Source: Rickettsiales bacterium (lineage in GTDB: Bacteria > Pseudomonadota > Alphaproteobacteria > Rickettsiales > UBA1997). From it: a DNA stretch of 5,152 nucleotides. The translations under genes were made by a program, and so were the position numbers. This document shows, one piece after another, positions 1 to 5,152 of the stretch (position 1 is the stretch's first letter; every line of letters begins with the position of its first letter). The stretch is from positions 1-5,152 of the forward strand of contig SHWK01000086.1 in NCBI GenBank assembly GCA_009693885.1. The letters run 5' to 3'. A model generated the notes under the pieces. It did no database searches. It saw only the letters and a list, made by a program, of their open reading frames with translations, and was not told the DNA's origin.

Positions 1-264
1 ACTTGCTAGAGGTCGCAATTTGGTGCGCACCACTTTTGTATCAAAATCACGATCAAAAATATCGTTAATGACGCAGCCTGCAGAGCGCATCAGCACTGCT
101 CCAATGATAAAAAGCAGCACATCTTTAATCAAAGCGCCCGCAGAAAAATCAACCGAATTTTTTGCTGCTAAAAAAATACCAAACAGGCAGGGAAGGGCTA
201 GCAGTAATATTCCAACTGGGCGATTTATTCTGATTAGCTCTAGATATAATTTTATTTTAGCCAC
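1..264 (-). CDS. ubiA: UbiA-family prenyltransferase, N-terminal part (probable 4-hydroxybenzoate polyprenyltransferase); cut by window edge
   Basis: This is the first 88 codons of an integral-membrane prenyltransferase; the rest lies to the left of the window. UbiA joins a polyprenyl chain to 4-hydroxybenzoate in ubiquinone synthesis in the inner membrane. The sequence shows the family's N-terminal R-x-N-R-P-V-G segment (residues 12-18) leading into a first membrane helix (about 18-34) and a second helix (about 48-60). Next comes the Mg-diphosphate binding motif NDIFDRDFD (residues 67-75) and then the VVRTKLRPLAS stretch typical of UbiA. The preceding SAGCVIND context fits UbiA better than the related haem farnesyltransferase CyoE/CtaB. 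The start is GTG at 264. An in-frame stop lies immediately upstream, an AAGGAA ribosome-binding site precedes it, and the protein then begins where UbiA proteins normally begin. It overlaps the end of the LysR gene by 8 bp, so the two are probably co-transcribed and translationally coupled. The family is secure; the exact substrate is inferred. Confidence 0.9.
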   Translation of the reverse strand, partial: MAKIKLYLELIRINRPVGILLLALPCLFGIFLAAKNSVDFSAGALIKDVLLFIIGAVLMRSAGCVINDIFDRDFDTKVVRTKLRPLAS

Positions 265-1144
265 CTAATTTTCCTTGAAAAAATTCAATAAAGGCTTTGA
301 TCTTCGGCGATTTATATTTTTTAGAAGGGTAAACCACGTAAAACGAAGTTTTGTTAATCACCTCATAATCCTGCAAAAGCAGAACAATTTTGCCATCTTT
401 TATTTCATTTTCAATATCACGCGCCGACTTTATGGTAATGCCACCTCCCGCCAGAAGCAGCTCTTTAATAATCTCGCCATTATTGCATTTGATATTGCTG
501 GTCATTTTGCGTAATTGGGTGATTTTTTTGGTTTTTAGACAGCGAAATTCCCAAATTTTATTTTCACCAAAAACTATGCAATCATGCTTGAGTAGGTCTT
601 CTGGTGTTTTTGGCGCGCCGTGTTTTTTTATATATTGTTGCGACGCACAAATCACCTTGCGATTGGTCATTAATTTCTCGATTTTGAGATTTTCTTCATC
701 AGAAATCTGCATACGCACCTGTAAATCATATCCCTCTTCAATGATATTCATTGGGTTTTCAGTAAGAAAAATGTCTAACTTTAAATGAGGGTGAAGTTCT
801 AAAAATTCTTTTAGATACGGAACAATGTGATACCTGCTGAAATAAGGCGGCAAGGCAATTTTCAGGACCCCATCAATATCTTTTTTAGCATTCAAAAAAT
901 CTTCCAACTGTTCAACTTGCTCCATTATTGCTTTGCAATAATGCAAGAATTCCTCTCCTTCACTAGTTAGGTTGACCTCTCTGGTGGTGCGGGCCAGCAA
1001 GGTTGCACCAGCTATTTTCTCTAAATTATTTATTCTGGTTGTAATGTGAGATTTGGCAACTTTTAAAGCCTCCGCGGTGCGGATGAAGCTTTTGAGCTGA
1101 GCAACATAAACAAAGGTCTCGATGGATTTTAAATCAAATTTCAT
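257..1144 (-). CDS. LysR-type transcriptional regulator (CrgA-like subgroup)
   Basis: This is a complete 295-residue cytoplasmic DNA-binding regulator, the usual length for the LysR family. Residues 3-62 form the winged helix-turn-helix. The recognition part is about 18-42, with AEALKVAKSHITTRINNLE, and is followed by the wing and ARTTREVNLTSEGEEF (51-66), the family's RTTR-x-x-LT-x-x-G signature. A linker helix covers about 67-88. The effector-binding domain (about 92-290) has typical landmarks: EEGYDLQVRM (136-145), LLAGGGITI (230-238) and the closing YPSKKYKSPKIKAFIEFF (272-289). The EGYD-x-x-VR motif and RTTR wing resemble the CrgA-like subgroup; the effector cannot be read from sequence. 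The ATG at 1144 starts the protein exactly at the helix-turn-helix, but no Shine-Dalgarno site is visible before it. The gene is divergent from the 727-codon gene across a 227-bp dyad-rich region and overlaps the downstream UbiA gene. Autoregulation and control of the rightward genes are inferred from this arrangement. Confidence 0.96.
   Translation of the reverse strand: MKFDLKSIETFVYVAQLKSFIRTAEALKVAKSHITTRINNLEKIAGATLLARTTREVNLTSEGEEFLHYCKAIMEQVEQLEDFLNAKKDIDGVLKIALPPYFSRYHIVPYLKEFLELHPHLKLDIFLTENPMNIIEEGYDLQVRMQISDEENLKIEKLMTNRKVICASQQYIKKHGAPKTPEDLLKHDCIVFGENKIWEFRCLKTKKITQLRKMTSNIKCNNGEIIKELLLAGGGITIKSARDIENEIKDGKIVLLLQDYEVINKTSFYVVYPSKKYKSPKIKAFIEFFQGKLGG
271..276 (-). promoter_or_regulatory. 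Shine-Dalgarno site of the UbiA gene
   Basis: On the minus strand this reads AAGGAA, 6 nt before the GTG start at 264 and inside the last codons of the LysR gene. It is the only clear Shine-Dalgarno match before any start in the window, and it supports the GTG choice over a start further in. Confidence 0.7.
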
Positions 1145-1156
1145 AGGACAAAAGAT

Positions 1157-1175
1157 TGTTCGTAAATTTTGAACA
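1157..1175. promoter_or_regulatory. Dyad TGTTC-N9-GAACA, candidate LysR operator 1
   Basis: Perfect 5-bp arms (1157-1161 and 1171-1175) flank an AT-rich 9-bp spacer. The inner positions T1160 and A1172 fit the T-N11-A rule for LysR-type sites. It lies about 12 bp upstream of the LysR start codon, where binding would block or modulate lysR expression. The same GTTC-N9-GAAC core recurs at 1200-1216. Confidence 0.4.
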
Positions 1176-1178
1176 CAT

Positions 1179-1199
1179 AATTCTTGGTAAAAAAGAATT
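1179..1199. repeat. Inverted repeat AATTCTT-N7-AAGAATT
   Basis: Perfect 7-bp arms at 1179-1185 and 1193-1199 are separated by 7 bp. The repeat sits between the two GTTC-N9-GAAC dyads and shares the AAGAATT/AATTCTT words with the palindrome at 1308-1317. It has no GC-rich stem or T-run, so it reads as a protein-binding site, not a terminator. Chance is possible in such AT-rich DNA. Confidence 0.35.
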
Positions 1200-1216
1200 G
1201 TTCTTTAAACAAGAAC
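1200..1216. promoter_or_regulatory. Dyad GTTCTT-N5-AAGAAC, candidate LysR operator 2
   Basis: Perfect 6-bp arms at 1200-1205 and 1211-1216 contain the same GTTC-N9-GAAC core as the site at 1157-1175. An overlapping T-N11-A dyad, TGTTCTTTAAACA, spans 1199-1211. The centre (1208) is 42 bp from the centre of the first site (1166), four helical turns, as expected for two dimers of one LysR tetramer on the same DNA face. Confidence 0.45.
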
Positions 1217-1270
1217 TAAGCATTCCTCTAGCTAAATCATGGCTTATTAAATATTAGATAGCAACTACTT

Positions 1271-1298
1271 TTTAAAGCATGTAGCCATTGTTTATAAT
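1271..1298 (+). promoter_or_regulatory. Putative sigma-70 promoter for the rightward genes
   Basis: A perfect -10 box TATAAT lies at 1293-1298, with a weak -35 match TTTAAA (1271-1276, four of six consensus bases) after a 16-bp spacer. Transcription would start near 1305, leaving a leader of roughly 65 nt before the ATG at 1372. The weak -35 box fits a promoter that depends on an activator. No comparably good promoter was found for the leftward lysR gene. Confidence 0.45.
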
Positions 1299-1320
1299 TT
1301 AAGAACAAAGAATTCTTAAA
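1298..1320. promoter_or_regulatory. Inverted repeat TTTAAGAA-N7-TTCTTAAA over the predicted transcription start
   Basis: Perfect 8-bp arms (1298-1305 and 1313-1320) flank a 7-bp spacer, with a nested 10-bp palindrome AAGAATTCTT at 1308-1317. It begins at the last base of the predicted -10 box, a classic operator position for a repressor. The same words appear in the repeat at 1179-1199. The site is visible directly; the operator role is inferred. Confidence 0.4.
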
Positions 1321-1371
1321 ATTAGAACATGTAAACTATTTATGAAAAAGAAACTTCTGCACCACTAATTT

Positions 1372-3555
1372 ATGAATCTAGAAAAACAAAACAACAAGAT
1401 CTTTCTTGATCTGGTCACCTACGCCAAAAATCAAGGCGGAAGCGTTGAAGAATTTGTCTTGCGCCACATTCAAAATATTGAAAAAAACCCTGCATTAAAA
1501 GCATTGCTCACTAAAGATAAATCGACTCTGGATATAGCTAATAACATACTGCAAAATAATGAGTTTCTTAGCAAAAATATATTGGGGTCAAGAGACGACG
1601 AGAGTAGCAAGCAGCTCAAATCACAAGAAATAAAAATTAATGATATTCAAAACTCTCGATACTTCTCTCAATATCGGGAGCAAAAAAATAAAAAAGCGGT
1701 TGCTTTTATTGGCGGCCCAGCTGCTGAGGATGGCGCAGTTATGGCGGCACTAATTCCCGATTTTAAAAACAAAACTGATGAAATATTTTATATCATTGAT
1801 GATTATCGCAAATCAAATGTGAGTAGCTCTGCCAAGCAATTACACGCTAGACATGCCGTGCCTTTAAATGCCGAAGATTGCCTCACTGGTCATGCTTTGG
1901 TCTCTACTTTACTGAGGAGAGCGCTCACAGGCGTAAGTCTTGAAAAGGCCGTTGACGCCCATTATATCAAGGTCGATATTAACTATAAAACTATTTTTAA
2001 GAATCTCGGAATCTATCTAGGTAATGAGCTAGACTGGTTCAAAAAAACCCTCGAAAACGCTAGAGGCAAGCTGACCGATAACGATTGGGGACGCATTGAA
2101 TCATTTTTAACGATTTCATTGTTACAAATTACCGAACAATTATCTGGATGCAAAATTACTGAATATAAGGGCCCCGATAACAAATCTTATTCGATACATT
2201 TAACATTTTCTAAGCATGAAGATGAGGGGCTGCGAGTAGAAAATAAAAATTTTGAACAGGCGGGAATCTTTGCTCGTCAGCTTTCTAATGCGGAAATTGT
2301 TCAAATTTTTGGCGATAATTCGATGATTTTTTCTGCCTATCATTATCCAAGTGATTCTAATATTTTGTTTGATGCTCATGAGACAAATCGTCAAATTGCC
2401 GAGAATAAAGGCGTCAACTGGATTGAGGGAGCGACTCTAAAACAAGTATTTTTGGAATCCGTCGATTCAGAAGCGCATTTGGCTGGCATCGAGATTGAAA
2501 AGGAAGGAGAATTAAAATTTATACGCCTATCACAAATGCATACCACTCTAGGCTATAGAGCAGAGTATGTCTTTGCAAAAAATCGCTTTGGATCAAAAAA
2601 ATTTAATCACGAAATTGAGGCGGAAAAATATCTTATCACCGCTGTAAAAAATTTTCGCGCAAAAATTAATCAATTAAAGGATTTTCTGCAGATAGAAGGG
2701 GTGAATACTAGAATCACAACTGCCGCAGGCATGTCTATGAATTTAATATTGAAAAAAACCGCAAAAGTGCAACATTTGATGGATCAATTTGATAATAGCA
2801 CTGGACAACTTGCGGTGACCAACAGTCACTGGACAATGGTCGCACAAGATAACGATCATGTAATTATACGCGTTACTGGTGGCGGCAATACTGGCTCAGA
2901 AGAATATAAATCCACTTACTTTTTAAACACTTTTGCCAACACGATAAGAATCTTTGGCGAGGATTCAATTGCGGGCATTATCTCTACTTACGCCTGCTCG
3001 CGCGCTATTAATTCAAATAATGCAACGAGCTGGCTTCAACCTGCTAATGGTTGGATAGTTAGCTATGGTAAAGGCGGCACCGGCAATAGCGAGAGAACGG
3101 CTGAAGCAGCTTTTGCAGCAATGTTTTTGGGATTTAACAAGGAGGTTACCGAATTCTATGACAAATTTCAAAATAAAGATGGCCGATCTATTGGTGAGGC
3201 AATACAAACAGTATTTAAACGTGTTTCTCTCGGAGGGAAAAATCATTTTGAAGATCTGCGACAACGAGTTGCCTGTAGGATGGGATATAAATCTTCGGGA
3301 ATTGTTAATATTGTCGAAACGGGTCTTATGGTTGCAATAGTTTTAACTCCAATAAAACTACTGATGCGCCTGTTTATAGCGCCAAAAAGCTGGTCTTATC
3401 ACCTTATTTCTATGGTCAAACTTAAAGGGAAAATGCCCGCCATTATTGTTGATAGCGAAATTGCACAATCGCAAACGATTTCAAATGATAATAGCGAACA
3501 AAATTCTCAATCTCAAGAATCGGAGCCAAAAGCCGCCTCATCTACTTCATCATAA
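1372..3555 (+). CDS. Large uncharacterised protein, probable divergent FAD-dependent oxidoreductase of the DAO fold
   Basis: I do not recognise this 727-residue protein by name. Residues 1-105 are charged and probably helical, with no motif I know. Residues 107-144 look like a Rossmann beta-alpha-beta unit: AVAFIGG, a helix, then EIFYIIDD. The usual GxGxxG is degenerate here (IGGPAAEDG, 113-121). Residues 332-400 follow the DAO middle pattern: a helix, then NKGVNWIEGATLKQVF (345-360), AGIEIEKEGELKFIRLS (371-387), and HTTLGYRAEYVF (390-401). Residues 480-586 resemble the DAO C-terminal part: a strand-rich stretch with RVTGGGNTG (500-508), then CSRAINSNNATSWLQP (542-557) and GWIVSYGKGGTGNSERTAEAA (560-580), comparable to the family's G-H-G-x-x-G end. 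A hydrophobic segment (about 643-670) could anchor it to the membrane, and the tail from about 695 is rich in Ser, Gln, Asn and Glu. The ATG at 1372 is the first usable start, since an in-frame TAA sits at 1366-1368; there is no Shine-Dalgarno site. The reading frame is certain; the enzyme class is inferred from the fold pattern and the substrate is unknown. Confidence 0.55.
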   Translation: MNLEKQNNKIFLDLVTYAKNQGGSVEEFVLRHIQNIEKNPALKALLTKDKSTLDIANNILQNNEFLSKNILGSRDDESSKQLKSQEIKINDIQNSRYFSQYREQKNKKAVAFIGGPAAEDGAVMAALIPDFKNKTDEIFYIIDDYRKSNVSSSAKQLHARHAVPLNAEDCLTGHALVSTLLRRALTGVSLEKAVDAHYIKVDINYKTIFKNLGIYLGNELDWFKKTLENARGKLTDNDWGRIESFLTISLLQITEQLSGCKITEYKGPDNKSYSIHLTFSKHEDEGLRVENKNFEQAGIFARQLSNAEIVQIFGDNSMIFSAYHYPSDSNILFDAHETNRQIAENKGVNWIEGATLKQVFLESVDSEAHLAGIEIEKEGELKFIRLSQMHTTLGYRAEYVFAKNRFGSKKFNHEIEAEKYLITAVKNFRAKINQLKDFLQIEGVNTRITTAAGMSMNLILKKTAKVQHLMDQFDNSTGQLAVTNSHWTMVAQDNDHVIIRVTGGGNTGSEEYKSTYFLNTFANTIRIFGEDSIAGIISTYACSRAINSNNATSWLQPANGWIVSYGKGGTGNSERTAEAAFAAMFLGFNKEVTEFYDKFQNKDGRSIGEAIQTVFKRVSLGGKNHFEDLRQRVACRMGYKSSGIVNIVETGLMVAIVLTPIKLLMRLFIAPKSWSYHLISMVKLKGKMPAIIVDSEIAQSQTISNDNSEQNSQSQESEPKAASSTSS

Positions 3556-3573
3556 CCCTAAATCTTACATAAA

Positions 3574-4758
3574 ATGCAAACAAAATTTACTCTCACCGAA
3601 ACTCTTCCACCATATATTTTTGCTACAATGGGTGGATTAAAAAAAGAAGCAGCTGCACGCGGTCTTGAAGTTATCGATTTTGGCCTTGGAAGCCCCGATT
3701 CCGCTCCTCCAGCCCATGCGATTGCAAAGCTGATTGAGGTTTCACAAAATACCAAGCTTTATGGCTATTCTGCGGTTGGCGGCATTGAGCCTCTGAAGCA
3801 GGCCGTGGCGTCTTATTATAAAAGACGCTTCGATGTTGATCTTGATTGTAAATCGGAAGTAATCGTGACTATCGGTTCAAAAGAAGGCCTGACAAGCTTA
3901 GCAACTGCAATTGCGGATAAAGATAATTATCTAGTTGTACCAAATCCCTGCTATCCAATTCATACTTTTGCCTTTGTAATCGCTAAAAGTAATGTGGCTT
4001 ACATCAATGCCACCAAGGGTAGTGAGTTCTTGGTGCAATTTAAAGAATTTATTGAAAAAACTGAAAAAAAGCCAGTTGCAGTAATTGTTAACTATCCATC
4101 AAACCCAACATCAGAGCTAGTTGGGCTTGATTTTTATGAGGAGTTAGTAGCATTTTGTACACGGCATCAAATCTACATCATTTCTGATGCGGTATATTCT
4201 GAAATTTATTTTGATGATAATTTTAAGCCAGCCTCAATCTTACAAGTTAAAGGCGCCAAAGATATTGCGATCGAATTTTATTCGATGAGCAAAAGCTATT
4301 CTTTAGCTGGTGCGCGCATTGGATTTGCACTTGGAAATCCAACTTTAGTCGCCGCAATGCATAAATTAAAATCCTATCTGGACTACAGCCAGTTTGAACC
4401 AATGCAAGTTGCCGCCTGCGAAGCGCTTTCAGAAAAAAGCGATGATTATTTGGTTGCTTTGCGCATGAAATATAAAAATCGCGCCGAACTTTTAGTAAAA
4501 CTATTGGACGAAGAACTATCTTGGAAAGCCAGCGTTCCAAAGGGCTCAATGTATATTTGGACAAAAATCCCACAACAATTTTCTCACATGAATTCTTTTG
4601 ATTTTTGCAAAAAACTATTGGCCGAAACTGGCGTAGCTTTATCTCCCGGAAGTGGTTTTGGCGCTAATGGCGAAGGCTTTGTAAGATTCTCGCTAATTCG
4701 AGAATTGGAAGAAATGCGCAAAGCCGTTACAAAAATGAGGCCATTTTTTGCCAAATAG
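3574..4758 (+). CDS. alaC: AlaC-type aminotransferase (glutamate-pyruvate/alanine transaminase, PLP-dependent, class I/II)
   Basis: This complete 394-residue cytoplasmic PLP enzyme of fold type I resembles E. coli AlaC throughout. AlaC interconverts pyruvate plus glutamate with alanine plus 2-oxoglutarate. Visible landmarks are the N-terminal LPPYIF (11-16), IDFGLGSPD (34-42), YGYSAVGGI (63-71), and VTIGSKEGL (98-106), followed by VPNPCYPIH (122-130). YPSNPT has the PLP-contacting Asn177. SDAVY has Asp205, which pairs with the pyridine nitrogen, and Tyr208. SMSKSYSLAGAR carries the Schiff-base Lys240 and the phosphate-binding Arg248. VRFSLI has the substrate carboxylate-binding Arg371. All key residues are present, so it should be active. 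The ATG at 3574 lies 18 bp after the upstream stop and gives the family's usual N-terminus, but no Shine-Dalgarno site is seen. The tight spacing implies co-transcription with the 727-codon gene. Related LL-diaminopimelate aminotransferases are the main alternative; the match to AlaC is clearly closer. The exact amino-acid preference is not proven by sequence. Confidence 0.9.
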   Translation: MQTKFTLTETLPPYIFATMGGLKKEAAARGLEVIDFGLGSPDSAPPAHAIAKLIEVSQNTKLYGYSAVGGIEPLKQAVASYYKRRFDVDLDCKSEVIVTIGSKEGLTSLATAIADKDNYLVVPNPCYPIHTFAFVIAKSNVAYINATKGSEFLVQFKEFIEKTEKKPVAVIVNYPSNPTSELVGLDFYEELVAFCTRHQIYIISDAVYSEIYFDDNFKPASILQVKGAKDIAIEFYSMSKSYSLAGARIGFALGNPTLVAAMHKLKSYLDYSQFEPMQVAACEALSEKSDDYLVALRMKYKNRAELLVKLLDEELSWKASVPKGSMYIWTKIPQQFSHMNSFDFCKKLLAETGVALSPGSGFGANGEGFVRFSLIRELEEMRKAVTKMRPFFAK

Positions 4759-4825
4759 AAACATTTGATTTTTGCTTCTGATTGACTAACATCGATGACA
4801 TTATTCCTTTAACTATTTGATAAAT

Positions 4826-5152
4826 ATGTCAACGAAGTTTGTAGCGCACAAATTGCTAATCGCTAATCGCGGCGAAATTGCTTGTCGAATCATCAAAACT
4901 TGCCGTCGCTTGGGTATTAAAACCGTCGCGGTTTACTCTGATGCTGATACTAATTCACTTTTTGTGCAAATGGCGGATGAGGCCGTCAATATTGGGCACT
5001 CACCGTCTTCACAAAGCTATCTTAGTGTTGAAAAAATTCTTGCCGCAGTTAAAAAAACTGGCGCCACAATGGTTCATCCTGGTTATGGATTTTTATCCGA
5101 AAATCGTCTTTTTGCCAAAGCTTTAGAAAAAGTCGACGTGATTTTTGTTGGC
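4826..5152 (+). CDS. pccA: Biotin carboxylase subunit, N-terminal part, probably propionyl-CoA carboxylase alpha (PccA); cut by window edge
   Basis: These are the first 109 codons of an acyl-CoA carboxylase alpha chain, which carboxylates biotin using ATP and bicarbonate. The N-terminal biotin-carboxylase domain is unmistakable: KLLIANRGEIACRIIKTCRR (9-28), GIKTVAVYSDAD (30-41), FVQMADEAVNIG (46-57), SQSYLSVEKIL (62-72) and the family signature HPGYGFLSEN (84-93), ending at VIFVG. The wording IACRIIKT, YSDAD and FVQMADEAV is closer to propionyl- or methylcrotonyl-CoA carboxylase alpha chains than to AccC of acetyl-CoA carboxylase, and FVQMADEA favours PccA. The fragment cannot show whether a biotinyl domain follows. 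The ATG at 4826 places the conserved LIANRGEIA at its normal distance from the N-terminus; no Shine-Dalgarno site is visible. It follows the aminotransferase by 67 bp with no terminator-like hairpin. A weak promoter (TTGATT at 4765-4770, TAACAT at 4787-4792, 16-bp spacer) is possible but not convincing. PccA would convert propionyl-CoA from amino-acid or odd-chain fatty-acid breakdown to methylmalonyl-CoA. Confidence 0.87.
   Translation, partial: MSTKFVAHKLLIANRGEIACRIIKTCRRLGIKTVAVYSDADTNSLFVQMADEAVNIGHSPSSQSYLSVEKILAAVKKTGATMVHPGYGFLSENRLFAKALEKVDVIFVG

Noticed and set aside
390..788. Plus-strand open frame of 132 codons, and the shorter one at 275-514
   Set aside because: Both lie inside the well-supported lysR gene on the opposite strand, show no family motifs, and are best explained as shadow frames.
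1372..3555. Malate:quinone oxidoreductase as the identity of the 727-residue protein
   Set aside because: A TGHA stretch (172-175) recalls the Mqo AGTGHAAL motif, but the surrounding residues and the rest of the Mqo signatures are missing, so only a general DAO-like fold is supported.
4247..4573. Minus-strand open frame of 108 codons inside the aminotransferase gene
   Set aside because: The aminotransferase is intact with all catalytic residues across this interval, and the antisense translation has no recognisable domain.
3574..4758. LL-diaminopimelate aminotransferase (DapL) as the identity of the aminotransferase
   Set aside because: The family is related, but the N-terminal LPPYIF, the IGSKEGL, SKSYSLAGAR and KSY-x-DY stretches and the length match the AlaC type more closely.
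4759..4825. Terminator or operator in the aminotransferase-biotin carboxylase gap (8-bp palindrome CATCGATG at 4790-4797; TATTT-GAT-AAATA at 4814-4826)
   Set aside because: The stems are short, AT-rich or self-complementary without loops, and have no following T-run. They are within chance expectation for this composition.
4854..4869. Tandem GCTAATC repeat
   Set aside because: It is two copies only, inside codons for the conserved LIANRG motif of biotin carboxylase, so the coding sequence explains it.
4878..5126. Plus-strand open frame of 82 codons
   Set aside because: It is out of frame within the biotin carboxylase gene, whose conserved motifs run from 4826 to the right edge in another frame.
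1..5152. tRNA or rRNA genes, CRISPR arrays, insertion sequences, phage genes or attachment sites
   Set aside because: No cloverleaf-like segment, regularly spaced repeats, transposase or integrase motifs, or long terminal repeats were seen on either strand.

Overview
The window is AT-rich, tightly packed bacterial DNA with four complete or partial genes of recognisable families and one large, poorly characterised gene. The UbiA fragment (ubiquinone pathway), a propionyl-CoA-carboxylase-type biotin carboxylase and an AlaC-type transaminase together suggest a proteobacterium, most likely an AT-rich alphaproteobacterium. A host-associated lineage such as Holosporales or Rickettsiales is possible. 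This placement is inferred from protein resemblance and base composition, not from a search.

Layout. On the minus strand, a LysR-type regulator (257-1144) is followed by the N-terminal 88 codons of a UbiA-family prenyltransferase (1-264), which runs off the left edge. The two reading frames overlap by 8 bp. Positions 1145-1371 form a 227-bp divergent control region. It holds several inverted repeats, including two GTTC-N9-GAAC dyads exactly 42 bp apart, and a good -10 box for the rightward genes. On the plus strand, a 727-codon protein (1372-3555) looks like a divergent FAD-dependent oxidoreductase of the D-amino-acid-oxidase (DAO) fold, with an extra N-terminal region, a C-terminal hydrophobic segment and a Ser/Gln-rich tail. 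It is followed after 18 bp by an AlaC-type alanine/glutamate-pyruvate aminotransferase (3574-4758). After another 67 bp comes the N-terminal 109 codons of a biotin carboxylase subunit, probably PccA (4826 to the right edge).

How they may work together. The three rightward genes are closely spaced with no visible terminator between them, so they may form one transcription unit. A flavin oxidoreductase, an amino-acid transaminase and a propionyl-CoA carboxylase would fit amino-acid or 2-oxo-acid catabolism. The divergent LysR protein is the natural candidate regulator of both itself and the rightward unit. The least explained element is the 727-residue protein. No tRNA, rRNA, CRISPR, insertion sequence or phage signal was seen.
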